A stretch of DNA of 64,000 nt. Source: an uncultured archaeon (GTDB lineage Archaea > Nanobdellota > Nanobdellia > Woesearchaeales > CAIVOO01). Both the position numbers and the translations under genes were made by a program. Position 1 is the first letter of the stretch. Every line of letters starts with the position of its first letter. The notes under the pieces are model-generated. The model was not told where the DNA came from. It searched no databases and saw only the letters and a program-made list of their open reading frames with translations. The DNA lies in contig CAIVED010000024.1 of NCBI GenBank assembly GCA_903904885.1, positions 1 through 64,000 of the forward strand, in the 5' to 3' direction. Positions 33,291-41,993 of the stretch are shown here, in pieces.

Positions 33291-34040
33291 ATGAAACCTA
33301 AACCAAAACAACTCCTTGAAGTCCCCCTATACGCATCCTTTAACCTGTGCGCTCCAAGGCCTATCGCAGTCTTGACCACAATCCATTGGATGGAACATGG
33401 TGTCCGTAATGAGTACTTCTCTGCCAGGAGAGGACTTTCATATAATCCCAGGGTAGACTATGATGCTGCGCCTATGTCCACGTTGACATTGCAAGGCAAA
33501 AGACCCCCGGGGCATACCGGGCCTTTTGAGAATGCAGGGTCGCCTGTTCATCTGGTATCAATTACAGGCACAAGGAAAACTTACAGGAACCTGCTTGAGA
33601 CCGGAGAGGCAGTTGCAAATTTCCTCTGGCCAAGACAGAGAGATGTGGACGGGATGTACGTGCTTTCTGACGGGAGTTATGAGCTGGGCAATAATAAAAT
33701 CCGGGATAGCGGATTTACCCTGGAAGATTCTTTTAAATTAAGTGTGCCCAGGATTGCAGAAGCAATGTCATGGATTGAATATAAATTAATAAGAATGATT
33801 GACATCCCGGAATCAGAAAGGCCGATTTTTCTTTTGGAGCCTGTTGCCGCATATTGCTTGGAAGGCCTGGTTAATCCTAAAACATTTGCTTATAATACGC
33901 AGGTGGTTCCTATAGGCCAACTCAGCGCAAACATCTGTTCTGGAAAAATACAGGAAACTATTATTGCTAAAAAAAGGAAAAAGAGAACTGCTTTAACTCC
34001 CTCGCAGCATTGGAAGTATTCTGATGGGAAAACAACATAA
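33291..34040 (+). CDS. Flavin reductase-like FMN-binding protein
   Basis: 249 aa. The split-barrel pattern is visible: APRPIAVLTTIHWMEHGVRN, MSTLTLQGKRP, PVHLVSITGTRKTYRNLLETG and AVANFLWP, as in the flavin reductase family, and WIEYKLIRMIDIPE resembles its conserved later strand. It likely binds FMN and may reduce a partner. Separated by 5 nt from the B12/radical SAM gene at 34046, so the two are probably one operon and may work together. Start supported by spacing to the preceding gene and by family length. Confidence 0.65.
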   Translation: MKPKPKQLLEVPLYASFNLCAPRPIAVLTTIHWMEHGVRNEYFSARRGLSYNPRVDYDAAPMSTLTLQGKRPPGHTGPFENAGSPVHLVSITGTRKTYRNLLETGEAVANFLWPRQRDVDGMYVLSDGSYELGNNKIRDSGFTLEDSFKLSVPRIAEAMSWIEYKLIRMIDIPESERPIFLLEPVAAYCLEGLVNPKTFAYNTQVVPIGQLSANICSGKIQETIIAKKRKKRTALTPSQHWKYSDGKTT

Positions 34041-34045
34041 TTAAA

Positions 34046-35380
34046 ATGAAAGTCCAGCTATTCCGACCTCCATTTGACAACTGGTATAGTCATGACCGGC
34101 AGCTTGAGACCTTGCAGAGTCCTCCCACAAATCTTGCGATTCTTGATGCCGCTTTAAGGAAGGGCGGGTTTCAGGACACTGAAATAATTGATGGTTTTGG
34201 GAAGACTCTTGACTATTGCATTGGGAAAATTGATGGGGATATTGTTGGGGTAACTGACATTTACGCTGTTCACCTTAATGCACTGGAAATTCTGAGAAAA
34301 GCAAAAGAAAAAAATGCAATTACGGTAATTGGTGGACAAAATGTTAGGCCGATAGCCAAGAGAATATTGAGAAATCATGACTATGTTGACTATGCTGTTG
34401 TAGGTGACGGTGAGATAGCGTTGCCGCTTATTGTCGGGGGAGCACATCCTGAAAGCATACCTAATCTTGTGTACCGAAAAAACGGTGAACCAGTAAGTAA
34501 CCGGGAAATAAGCGTTCCTCTCGATTTGCTGTTTGATTTTGACAAAGTCGTTGATTTTAAGCCAGACCCTGAGAAAGCGGTAATAATTTCTTCCATACGG
34601 GGTTGTGTGAAAGCAGAAAATTATAGGAGATGCGACTGGTGCATAATGAGGGATAAACTAAGGACAATGGAAGTCAATCTTGTATGGCAGCAAATCAGAT
34701 TGCTCAGGGAAAAATATGGTTATAAGTTTATGATTGAAAGCGGTGATTCATTTTATGTGGGGGATTTTCCTGACAGACTCCTTAGCGCAAGGCCTGAAGA
34801 ACTCAGGGATACAAAATTCAGGGCGTATCTAAATCCGGAACATGTAACTAAAGGCGCAATAAACACTTTAAGCAGCCTTAATGTGCATTGGCCATACCTT
34901 GGTGTTGATGAAATAGATGAGACAAAGTTAAGAGCACTGGGCAGGGCGAACAGCAATGAAGAAATTCACAATGCTGTTGAATTATTGTCCGGCATCATTC
35001 CACAACCCACAATTCAAATAAGTATATTGGTTGGATTGCCTGGTGAGACAAGGGAAAACCTTGAGAAAAAGGTAGAATTCGCTCGCCGCGTTTCAGGTAT
35101 GTTTAATGATTTTATGGTTTTTGCAAGCCTTCCGGTACCCTGGCCCGGTACAATGTTGTTTGAAAAAATAAGAAATCATCCAAAAGCAAGAGCAGAGTAT
35201 CCGGGAGATATGGACAATGATGATTTCTTTCACTATGACGAGCTTGTAAGGGTTCAGCTCAAGTATTTTACTTCAGTAAGTTGGAAGCAGGCTCTAGATG
35301 CAATATCAAGAATCAAAAAATTAGCTCCTGCAGGGCAATCTAGTTCCTATTTTGTTCAAGACCAGTTTAAAAGAGAATAG
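34046..35380 (+). CDS. B12-binding radical SAM protein with unusual Cys spacing
   Basis: 444 aa. The N-terminal cobalamin-binding-like Rossmann part (DIVGVTDIYAVHLNALEILR; VIGGQNVRPIAKRIL; YAVVGDGEIALPLI) lacks an obvious DxHxxG. The radical SAM core follows, with the cluster Cys in RGCVKAENYRRCDWCIM, a C-x8-C-x2-C pattern instead of C-x3-C-x2-C. ISILVGLPGETRENLEKKVE is a typical later motif of the B12/SAM family. Expected chemistry is radical methylation or rearrangement; the substrate is unknown. Coupled to the flavin-reductase-like gene, a possible electron donor. Confidence 0.75.
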   Translation: MKVQLFRPPFDNWYSHDRQLETLQSPPTNLAILDAALRKGGFQDTEIIDGFGKTLDYCIGKIDGDIVGVTDIYAVHLNALEILRKAKEKNAITVIGGQNVRPIAKRILRNHDYVDYAVVGDGEIALPLIVGGAHPESIPNLVYRKNGEPVSNREISVPLDLLFDFDKVVDFKPDPEKAVIISSIRGCVKAENYRRCDWCIMRDKLRTMEVNLVWQQIRLLREKYGYKFMIESGDSFYVGDFPDRLLSARPEELRDTKFRAYLNPEHVTKGAINTLSSLNVHWPYLGVDEIDETKLRALGRANSNEEIHNAVELLSGIIPQPTIQISILVGLPGETRENLEKKVEFARRVSGMFNDFMVFASLPVPWPGTMLFEKIRNHPKARAEYPGDMDNDDFFHYDELVRVQLKYFTSVSWKQALDAISRIKKLAPAGQSSSYFVQDQFKRE

Positions 35381-35392
35381 TCAGTCGCCTTT

Positions 35393-35737
35393 TTACTTCT
35401 TGCTGACTTTATCTTCCTTGAGTATCATCTTCGCAATCATGAATACTGCGAATGCCAGTATCACAAAGTTTATCACGGCACTTAGGAAAGAGCCCCAGCC
35501 GAATTTAAAAGGCCCAAGAGCCAATGTTGCTGTCTGCCAGTCTCCCTTCGGGATGAACGGAGTTACTAAAGGCATTATGATGTTGTTTACCAAAGACTGG
35601 ACCAATGTTGTTGCAGCAGCAGCCATTATGAAAGCAACCGCAACGCCCACAACTTTGTATTCTTTCAAGAAATCCTTGAATTCCTGCAAGACCCCAATTT
35701 TTGGCATTTTGTTTCTTATGTCTTCAATATTCTTCAT
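35393..35737 (-). CDS. mscL: Large-conductance mechanosensitive channel
   Basis: 114 aa from the ATG at 35737, which overlaps the stop of the upstream gene (ATGA); a longer frame to 35989 only shadows that gene. Conserved MscL features: FKDFLKEYKVVGVAVAFIM (TM1 start), LVNNIIMPLVTPFIPKGDW, and TM2 FLSAVINFVILAFAVFMIAK. It opens under membrane tension to release solutes. The N-terminal amphipathic helix (MKNIEDIRNKMPKIGVLQEF) is longer than usual. Translationally coupled to the membrane gene at 35734. Confidence 0.9.
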   Translation of the reverse strand: MKNIEDIRNKMPKIGVLQEFKDFLKEYKVVGVAVAFIMAAAATTLVQSLVNNIIMPLVTPFIPKGDWQTATLALGPFKFGWGSFLSAVINFVILAFAVFMIAKMILKEDKVSKK

Positions 35738-36150
35738 TTTTGTTTCCCCCATGCTATTTTTCCGATTATTACCAGATTTACTATTGGTGCCACCATCAGT
35801 ATTCCCCACCAGCCGGGCCTGCCCATAACTTCTGCAATTTTCCACCATATGAATGCCATCAAAACTGCAATCGCAACTGCGCCCACAAAAGGTATAGCTG
35901 CTGCCAGAAGGCCAAGAGTAAAATATGGCGAGACTTTCCCGATCTGTGTCATCAGATAAACATTTCCAATCGGGACAAATGCCAGCCACGGATTGGCAAT
36001 TTTTCTCTTGTTTGCTATTGCCATCAGGGCAAGCGCGAAATAGACATAAATTGCGATAGCCAGTATAATTGCTACAATAATCGCTATAACAATTGTTATC
36101 CCAACCAAAGCAAGAAACTGCGGTCCGAGCAAGTTAACAAAATCAGCCAT
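35734..36150 (-). CDS. Multi-pass membrane protein, DUF5684-like
   Basis: 138 aa with four hydrophobic segments. The sequences NPWLAFVPIGNVYLMTQIGK and GRPGWWGILMVAPIVNLVII are a repeated W/P/G signature of the DUF5684-type family. No catalytic residues are known. First gene of a two-gene unit with mscL, with 4 nt overlap. A GGAGG Shine-Dalgarno (ggaggtgata) is just before the ATG. May modulate membrane or channel properties; inferred from position only. Confidence 0.7.
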   Translation of the reverse strand: MADFVNLLGPQFLALVGITIVIAIIVAIILAIAIYVYFALALMAIANKRKIANPWLAFVPIGNVYLMTQIGKVSPYFTLGLLAAAIPFVGAVAIAVLMAFIWWKIAEVMGRPGWWGILMVAPIVNLVIIGKIAWGKQK

Positions 36151-36250
36151 TTATCACCTCCCTGATTGTTTAATGCTGTCAATCTCTGTTTTTAAGCCTT
36201 TTGCCGTTTAATCCCTAACATTTAAAAATCCCTGGCTGAAACAATCAGTT

Positions 36251-36946
36251 ATGGAAGCGCCAAGGCACATAGCAATCATAGTTGACGGCAACAGGAGATT
36301 TGCAAAAAAAATCCTCAATCACCCTTTCAAGGGCCATGACGAGGGAGCAAAAAAGATAGACCTGCTCATCGACTGGGCAAAGGAGCTCGGCATAAAGGAG
36401 CTGACGCTTTATGTTTTCTCAATGCAGAATTTCAGCAGGCCGAAGGAAGAGGTTGATTACCTGTTTGATTTGTTTGAAAAGAAATTCAATGAACTGCTGA
36501 AAAGCGGCAAGCTGAATGAAAAAGGGATAAGAATAAATTTTGTCGGCAGATTGTTCATGTTCCCGAAAGGGGTGCAGGACGGCGCGAAAAAACTTATGGA
36601 GAAGACAAAAAACAACAAAGACTTGATTGTGAATTTTGCCCTGGGTTACGGGGGAAGGGAGGAGATTGTTGACGCTGCCAAGAAAATAGCAGAGAGGGTG
36701 AAGAAAGGCGAAATAAAAGTTGAGGACATTGATGAGAATTTGTTCGAAAAATATCTCTATAATTCTTCCCAGCCGGACCTGATAATCCGAACCAGCGGGG
36801 AATCCCGGCTTTCCAACTTCCTGAACTTCCAGGGCGCCTATTCAGAGCTGTTTTTCGTGAAAAAGTTCTGGCCGGAGTTCGAGAAAGCGGATTTGGTCGA
36901 GGTAATAAAGCAGTTCAGGGAGAGGAACAGAAGGTTTGGCGGGTGA
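36251..36946 (+). CDS. uppS: Cis-prenyltransferase (undecaprenyl diphosphate synthase family)
   Basis: 231 aa. IAIIVDGNRRFAKK holds the Asp that binds diphosphate and Mg. The later motif RTSGESRLSNFLNFQGAYSE and LFFVKKFWPEF are signatures of cis-prenyltransferases. It elongates a prenyl diphosphate with IPP in cis to make polyprenyl diphosphate, the lipid carrier for glycans. TATA catttaaaaatc sits about 25 nt before the ATG, so the mRNA has nearly no leader. Located upstream of the GT-C/UbiA/PAP2 genes, which use such lipids. Confidence 0.93.
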   Translation: MEAPRHIAIIVDGNRRFAKKILNHPFKGHDEGAKKIDLLIDWAKELGIKELTLYVFSMQNFSRPKEEVDYLFDLFEKKFNELLKSGKLNEKGIRINFVGRLFMFPKGVQDGAKKLMEKTKNNKDLIVNFALGYGGREEIVDAAKKIAERVKKGEIKVEDIDENLFEKYLYNSSQPDLIIRTSGESRLSNFLNFQGAYSELFFVKKFWPEFEKADLVEVIKQFRERNRRFGG

Positions 36947-36976
36947 ATTGAATAAAAGAAAAATAAAAAGAGCGCT

Positions 36977-37213
36977 TTATCCGACTAATTTTTTCATAGA
37001 TTCATACCCTGTTTGATATCTTTCTGCCCCAGAAAAATTATCATTCATATCGCAGGTTCTTGCGCAATAAGCTGCTGAATAACCAAATTCCATTGCAGTT
37101 TGTACCAAAGCCTTTTGTTCTGCGGTTAAGTTAGTTTTAGCAAGTTTTTTCTCTAGATCAGCAGATGTTCTGGAAAAAACGTCTCTCATGTCTTGTACCA
37201 TTTTATCATCCAT
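36977..37213 (-). CDS. Small hypothetical protein, 78 aa
   Basis: Helical, soluble, with two Cys in CARTC. The start is ambiguous between MDDKMVQDM and the internal Met. A palindrome CCAAGAAATCTTGG (37220-37233) lies in the leader just before the ATG and may form a hairpin near the ribosome binding sequence. TATA ctttatatacc lies about 65 nt upstream. No family known. Confidence 0.45.
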   Translation of the reverse strand: MDDKMVQDMRDVFSRTSADLEKKLAKTNLTAEQKALVQTAMEFGYSAAYCARTCDMNDNFSGAERYQTGYESMKKLVG

Positions 37214-37338
37214 AAAACCCCAAGAAATCTTGGAGTGATTCTAATATTTCACCCCTTTGCCTATTTGAAGGGTTAGGAGGTATATAAAGGTTTTGCCAGC
37301 TAAACAAGGATACGCTCAACCGAAACCTTTAAATATCT

Positions 37339-37366
37339 ATACACATTTATACACACAAATGTGTAT
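37339..37366 (+). promoter_or_regulatory. Inverted-repeat operator of the Doc/RHH pair
   Basis: ATACACATTT (37339-37348) and AAATGTGTAT (37357-37366) are a perfect 10-bp inverted repeat with an 8-bp spacer. It lies directly after the TATA box tttaaatat (37328-37336), over the expected transcription start and 6 nt before the ATG at 37372. This fits autorepression by the RHH protein encoded downstream. Confidence 0.6.
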
Positions 37367-37371
37367 TGAAA

Positions 37372-37713
37372 ATGAAATTCGCACTAACCCGGAAAGACAT
37401 TATTGCACTGAACCAGGAATTTGAGGACGGTGCTGTCCACAATGAGGCAAGCCTGGATTTTGCGCTAAGCTATGCCAAACGGACCGAGAACTGGCACAAG
37501 GCGCTGGCTTGGCTAATCAGGGCAATCCTGATTGACCATGTTTTTGAGGAGGGCAACAAGAGAACAGCCGCGCTTTTGCTAAAAAGCTATGTTGAATTTG
37601 AGGGGCACAGGACATATGATGACAAGATTGTAAAAATGATAAAGGAAATACTGCTAAAGAACATAACAGACATCAGCAAAATCGAGGAGATGATAAAAGA
37701 TGCAATCCACTAA
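37372..37713 (+). CDS. Doc/Fic-type toxin-like protein
   Basis: 113 aa from the ATG at 37372. The core reads DHVFEEGNKRTAALLLKSYV, matching the Doc motif HxFx(D/E)(A/G)NKR and keeping the catalytic His. Preceded by a helix (KALAWLIRAILI). Doc-type proteins phosphorylate translation factor EF-Tu; Fic relatives AMPylate. The substrate here is unknown. Overlaps the RHH gene by 14 nt. The toxin is encoded first, the opposite of the usual Phd-Doc order. Confidence 0.72.
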   Translation: MKFALTRKDIIALNQEFEDGAVHNEASLDFALSYAKRTENWHKALAWLIRAILIDHVFEEGNKRTAALLLKSYVEFEGHRTYDDKIVKMIKEILLKNITDISKIEEMIKDAIH

Positions 37714-37933
37714 ACTTTTGTCAATAGCGAGAAACATAAGAATGAAGAACAAGCCGCTGTTTGACTCGCTTATGGAATTTGAGAAAACAAAGAAAATAAG
37801 GACAAAAATACGGCTGAATTTCACAATCGATAGGTCAGTTGCTTCGCAGTTTCAGAAATTCTGCAGGGAACACGGCTACAACATGAGCGCCAAGATAGAG
37901 GAAGCAATGAGGAAGATGGCCGAAAAACAATAA
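37700..37933 (+). CDS. Ribbon-helix-helix antitoxin-like protein
   Basis: 77 aa. The C-terminal half (IRLNFTIDRSVASQFQKFC, then REHGYNMSAKIEEAMRKMA) fits an RHH domain: one beta strand and two helices. The N-terminal half is a basic extension that could wrap the toxin. Overlaps the Doc-like gene by 14 nt. Probable antitoxin and repressor binding the inverted repeat at 37339-37366. Confidence 0.62.
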   Translation: MQSTKLLSIARNIRMKNKPLFDSLMEFEKTKKIRTKIRLNFTIDRSVASQFQKFCREHGYNMSAKIEEAMRKMAEKQ

Positions 37934-37968
37934 TTACATTTAAAAACCTATCCTAACAATTCTGGTCT

Positions 37969-39354
37969 ATGGTAAACAAACTAGCCGACTTTTTCAAGCA
38001 CCCGCTCCTGTACATAATCCTGGCAGCGTTCCTTGCCAGATTGTATTTCCTGGTTTACCACGGAATTGCATGGTGGGATTCATCTGTTTACATTGGATTG
38101 GGGAAATACATCTTCTCCGGAGGAGCTGTCGGTGTTAATGAAGCGTTCAGGCCGATTCTCTGGCCGTTGATTCTTGGTTTTGTCTGGAAAATAGGAATTA
38201 ACCCGCTGATTTTCGGGATGGTTTTTGACCTAATCCTGAATCTGGCGTCAATTTATCTTGTTTACATAATTGCAAAAAAGATAATTAACAGGAAAGCTGC
38301 GATGTTCGCAGCAATCCTGATGGCAATCAGCCCGGCTTTGGTGTTTTACAGCTCAAAAGCGTTGACAGAAAACCTGGCGATTGTGCTCATTTTATTGTCT
38401 GTATATTTCATGATTGAAAAAAAATATGTCCATGCAGGGCTTTTCGCGGGCATTTCTGTGCTCGCCAGATATCCCAATGGCCTGATGCTTCCTTCGCTGA
38501 TTTTATTTGTGCTTATTTTCGGCAGGGGCGGATGGAAATTCAAGCTGAAAGATTCTTTCAGAATCGCAGAGGGCTTTGTAATCCCAATATTTGCCCTGCT
38601 TTTGTACAACCTTATCTCATTCGGAAATGTTTTTTACCAGTTCACAGAAGCCCAGAAAGCAATTGCCCAGGCAGGGGCATTTTTCCCTGAGCCCTGGTTT
38701 TATTATTTCTCGGCAATAATGGCTGAATGCTTCCTCTCTGTCCTGTTTTTCTATTCAAAATACCTCGCCTGGAAGGAAAAAAACAGGAACATCTGGCTGA
38801 TGGGCATAATTTTCCTTGTTTTCTTCATATACTATTCCACTGTCGACCGGAAAGAGATAAGATACCTCATGGTTGTTCTTCCGATGCTTTACATACCTGT
38901 CGCCTATGCGCTTGAAAACCTCTATTACAAGCGGCTGTTCGGGAAGCACGTTGCCAAATATGTTATAATTTCGCTTGTTGTTTTGTTTGCAGTTTCCTCT
39001 TTTTTCGCTGCAAAATCCCTGCAGGACCAGTTCTACAGGCCTGAAACCGGCGATGTTATGAACAACTTTTACAATTCAGCAGCGCTGGTTGGCAAGGATG
39101 TAATTTCATCATCTCCTGTGCCTGCTGCATACATGGATTTGAAACTTACCCTTATGGAGCCTGAAGTTTTCTACAAATATGTCAACATGTCCTCCAACTA
39201 TTACCTTTTTTACACCTGCGACTTTTTCTGCAGCGATGCCAGCTGCACAGAAAACCGCAAGGCATTTTTGAATATAATTAAAAACAAGAGGACGCTTGTT
39301 TATGGCAAAAAAGAGGAAAATGGCTGCGAATACCTTATCTACGAAAATAGCTGA
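37969..39354 (+). CDS. GT-C glycosyltransferase (PMT_2/ArnT-like)
   Basis: 461 aa with about ten membrane helices. The first lumen-side loop after TM1 reads WWDSSVYIGLGKY, with the acidic residue expected for GT-C catalysis. Further segments such as SPALVFYSSKALTENLAIVL match the PMT_2/ArnT pattern. Such enzymes use polyprenyl-phosphate sugar donors outside the membrane. It overlaps the UbiA-like gene by about 35 nt, so it belongs to the same operon. A Cys-rich C-terminal region (CDFFCSDASC) may be extracellular. Confidence 0.8.
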   Translation: MVNKLADFFKHPLLYIILAAFLARLYFLVYHGIAWWDSSVYIGLGKYIFSGGAVGVNEAFRPILWPLILGFVWKIGINPLIFGMVFDLILNLASIYLVYIIAKKIINRKAAMFAAILMAISPALVFYSSKALTENLAIVLILLSVYFMIEKKYVHAGLFAGISVLARYPNGLMLPSLILFVLIFGRGGWKFKLKDSFRIAEGFVIPIFALLLYNLISFGNVFYQFTEAQKAIAQAGAFFPEPWFYYFSAIMAECFLSVLFFYSKYLAWKEKNRNIWLMGIIFLVFFIYYSTVDRKEIRYLMVVLPMLYIPVAYALENLYYKRLFGKHVAKYVIISLVVLFAVSSFFAAKSLQDQFYRPETGDVMNNFYNSAALVGKDVISSSPVPAAYMDLKLTLMEPEVFYKYVNMSSNYYLFYTCDFFCSDASCTENRKAFLNIIKNKRTLVYGKKEENGCEYLIYENS

Positions 39355-40195
39355 TTACCTCCGGCTCTGCCGGCCGCACCAGTGGTACAAGAATCTTTTA
39401 GTCTTCCTTGCGCTGTTTTTCTCGGGCAATCTTTTCAATTCGTCCCTTTTGCTGTTGTCAGCATATGCATTTCTTGTTTTGATACTGGTTTCATCGGCAA
39501 ACTATGCCATCAACGACATAATTGACGCAAAAAAAGACAGGCTTTTCGCAGAAAAGAAAAACCGTCCGATAGCTGCGGGCAGAATCAAAAAATGGCAGGC
39601 AGGCATCTTTGCAGCTGTTTTGGTTTTGGCAGCTTTTTATTTCTCCCTTGCCCTGAATATTTATTTTTTCTTATGCGTTGCTGCAATTTTCCTGCTGACC
39701 CTGGTTTATTCACTTTTGCTAAAAAAAATATTCCTGCTGGACATAACAACAATCTCAGCAAATTTTTCATTGAGGGCTGCTGCAGGGGCATTTGTCATAG
39801 GTGTTTATGCCAGCAGCTGGCTCATCGGGGGGATTTTCCTGTTTGCATTTTTCCTGGTCGCCGGCAAGAGATACGGGGAAACTGCAATTTTGGGCAAAAA
39901 TGCCGTCCTTCACAGGAGCGTCCTGAAATATTACAGCAAAAAACTGTCAAAAATAATCATGTATGTTACTGCAGCCATCCTTTCAGTTTGCTTTGCATTA
40001 TTCAGCTGGGCTGAGCACAAAAATCTTCTTTATGCCCTGCCGCTGTTTGTTTTTCTTGTCGCAAGATACATTTACCTCGCAGTCCGAAACCCGAAAATCG
40101 CAGCAAATCCCGAGAAGGCGTTTTCAGACTGTCTGCTGCTTTTCGCGAGCATAATCTTTATAATAATCGCAATAATACTGCTTTATGTAAAATGA
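39320..40195 (+). CDS. UbiA-family prenyltransferase, decaprenyl-phosphate phosphoribosyltransferase-like
   Basis: 291 aa from MAANTLSTKIADYLRLCRP (ATG at 39320, gagg upstream; 39302 is possible). RPHQWYKNLLVFLALFF and NYAINDIIDAKKDR, then EKKNRPIAAGRI, match the DPPR synthase subgroup (RPxQWxKN and NDxxDxxxDR), and the second Asp region is in LLDITTISANF. About eight membrane helices. It would transfer phosphoribose from PRPP to polyprenyl phosphate. Followed by a PAP2 phosphatase with 4 nt overlap, as in the mycobacterial DPR pathway. Confidence 0.8.
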   Translation: MAANTLSTKIADYLRLCRPHQWYKNLLVFLALFFSGNLFNSSLLLLSAYAFLVLILVSSANYAINDIIDAKKDRLFAEKKNRPIAAGRIKKWQAGIFAAVLVLAAFYFSLALNIYFFLCVAAIFLLTLVYSLLLKKIFLLDITTISANFSLRAAAGAFVIGVYASSWLIGGIFLFAFFLVAGKRYGETAILGKNAVLHRSVLKYYSKKLSKIIMYVTAAILSVCFALFSWAEHKNLLYALPLFVFLVARYIYLAVRNPKIAANPEKAFSDCLLLFASIIFIIIAIILLYVK

Positions 40196-40647
40196 AACCC
40201 GTGAAATTTGTAACAGAAAGGGTGATGTTTCACATATCTGCCCTCGGTTCTGCAGCATTCATGATTATTTTAGTTCTGTTTTATTTTTTCCTCGGCAAGA
40301 CGAGATTGTCTTTTGAGCTTTTTATCGGGCTTTTGCTTGTTTTTGCGGTTGCTGTTCCGATAAAGCTGCTTTTTTACAGGGACAGGCCAAGACGAAGGCG
40401 CTTCTCAAATCTGATGGAGAAAATAGACGCCGCCTCGTTCCCGAGCATGCATGCCAACAGGGCTGCAATGATTTTCATAATAATGTCCTTTTATTTCAAC
40501 GGCATTTTTTTTGCAGTATTCATGTTTGCAATGAGCCTGCTGGTTTCATACTCAAGAATTTACCTGGAAAGGCATTACTGGAAGGATGTGGTTGCCGGCT
40601 ATGTTTTGGGCCTGATTGAGGGGGGTCTGATTGTTTTCTTTCTCTGA
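40192..40647 (+). CDS. PAP2-family membrane phosphatase
   Basis: 151 aa with four membrane segments. The three PAP2 motifs are complete: KLLFYRDRPRRRR (KxxxxxxRP), PSMHANRAAM (PSxH) and SRIYLERHYWKDVV (SRxxxxxHxxxD). By analogy with Rv3807c it may remove the 5-phosphate from polyprenyl-phospho-phosphoribose. Starts overlapping the UbiA stop by 4 nt. Confidence 0.88.
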   Translation: MKPVKFVTERVMFHISALGSAAFMIILVLFYFFLGKTRLSFELFIGLLLVFAVAVPIKLLFYRDRPRRRRFSNLMEKIDAASFPSMHANRAAMIFIIMSFYFNGIFFAVFMFAMSLLVSYSRIYLERHYWKDVVAGYVLGLIEGGLIVFFL

Positions 40648-40692
40648 CCTTCAACAACAATCTTTATAAACCTTCTTGCATTACTGTTTTTC

Positions 40693-40911
40693 ATGGCAGA
40701 TGAAAATCAACTAAGGGAAACACTTGAGAGCATCAAGCGAAAGCTGATGGTCATGCAATGGGACAAGAACCACAACCAGCTGAACTCAGGGAAGCTTGGA
40801 ATGTACAACGAGATGACCGAGCAGAAGATGAAGCTGGAAACAGAGCTCTCATCAGCAGCTCCTGCTGCCGAAATTGAGGCGAATCCTGAGATAAGCAAGA
40901 TAGGCGAATAA
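40693..40911 (+). CDS. Small hypothetical protein, 72 aa
   Basis: Charged, helical, with an Ala-rich tail. TATA ctttataaacc lies about 25 nt before the ATG, so the mRNA is leaderless or nearly so, which supports expression. The first part (LRETLESIKRKLMVMQWD) is an amphipathic helix. No family known. The following Kae1 gene is 34 nt downstream with its own TATA-like sequence. Confidence 0.55.
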   Translation: MADENQLRETLESIKRKLMVMQWDKNHNQLNSGKLGMYNEMTEQKMKLETELSSAAPAAEIEANPEISKIGE

Positions 40912-40945
40912 ACATTTTTAAACTCTTTTCTTTTCTATTTTAATT

Positions 40946-41947
40946 ATGAAGCAAACAAAGCCATATCTCTGCCTGGGAATTGAGTCAACAGCCCACACTT
41001 TTGGAGCCTCTGTTGTTTCAGGTGATGGGAATGTTCTTTCCAATGAGCGGAAGCTTTTCACAACAGAAACAGGAGGGATTGTTCCCCAGCAGGCAGCAGA
41101 GCATCATGTTCAAATCTGCGAGGAAATAATCCAATCTGCGCTGGAAAAAGCGAAGAAATCAATCAAGGATATTAAGCTGGTTTCTTTTTCCCAGTCGCCG
41201 GGTTTGGGCCACTGCTTAAGAATAGGGGGAATGGTCGCAAGAAGTTTGGCATCAATCCACAAGAAAGATTTGATTGGCGTAAATCACTGCATCGCCCATC
41301 TTGAAATCGGGAGATTGGCGACAAAAGCAAAAGACCCGGTCCTGCTCTATGCTTCCGGCGCAAATACGCAGGTGATTGCCTACGAGGGCGGCAAGTACAG
41401 GATTTTCGGAGAAACCCTTGACATGGGAACAGGCAATTTCATCGACACATTTGCAAGGATTTTGGGACTGGGATTTCCCGGCGGGCCGAAGATTTACGAG
41501 CTTTCCCTGAAAGGGAAGAATTTCATACCCCTGCCATACACTGTAAAAGGAATGGATGTTGCTTTCTCAGGCATTTTGACAAATCTTGAGCAGAAATTCA
41601 GGTCAGGAAAATTCTCAAAAGAGGATTTAGCATTTTCCATGCAGGAAACCGTTTTTGCAATGCTGGTTGAGGTTGCAGAAAGGGCAATGGCCCACACAGG
41701 AAAAGAGGAGCTGCTTCTTGGAGGCGGGGTTGCGTGCAATAAGCGTTTGCAGGAGATGGCAAAAATAATGTGCGAAGAAAGGGGTGCAAAATGCTTTATT
41801 CCGCCAAACGAGTTTCTGGTTGACAATGCAGCCATGATTGCCTGGCAGGGAATACTGCAGTACAACGCCGGCGACAGATTAAAGATTGAGAAAGCGAAGG
41901 TTGACCCTTATCTGAGGACTGATGATGTTAAGGTGACCTGGCGCTGA
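40946..41947 (+). CDS. kae1: Kae1/TsaD, tRNA threonylcarbamoyladenosine synthesis protein
   Basis: 333 aa. GIESTAHTFGASVV, the metal-binding AEHHVQICEEI and NHCIAHLEIGR, ASGANTQVIAY, ETLDMGTGNFIDTFAR and GGGVACNKRLQEM match the ASKHA-fold enzyme. Part of the KEOPS complex that makes t6A at position 37 of tRNAs reading ANN codons. It is not fused to Bud32 here, unlike in many archaea. Confidence 0.95.
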   Translation: MKQTKPYLCLGIESTAHTFGASVVSGDGNVLSNERKLFTTETGGIVPQQAAEHHVQICEEIIQSALEKAKKSIKDIKLVSFSQSPGLGHCLRIGGMVARSLASIHKKDLIGVNHCIAHLEIGRLATKAKDPVLLYASGANTQVIAYEGGKYRIFGETLDMGTGNFIDTFARILGLGFPGGPKIYELSLKGKNFIPLPYTVKGMDVAFSGILTNLEQKFRSGKFSKEDLAFSMQETVFAMLVEVAERAMAHTGKEELLLGGGVACNKRLQEMAKIMCEERGAKCFIPPNEFLVDNAAMIAWQGILQYNAGDRLKIEKAKVDPYLRTDDVKVTWR

Positions 41948-41993
41948 CTGTATATACTTAATATTTTTAAGGAAGCTGTTTCTTTTGATTGCC

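Noticed and set aside
35737-35989. N-terminal extension of MscL
   Set aside because: The extra 84 codons overlap the DUF5684-like gene out of frame; the family begins at the ATG overlapping that gene's stop.
40660-40700. cttcttgcattactg before the 40693 gene, resembling the start of the dispersed element
   Set aside because: Only about 12 bases match; none of the other conserved blocks or pairing arms follow, so it is not counted as a fifth copy.
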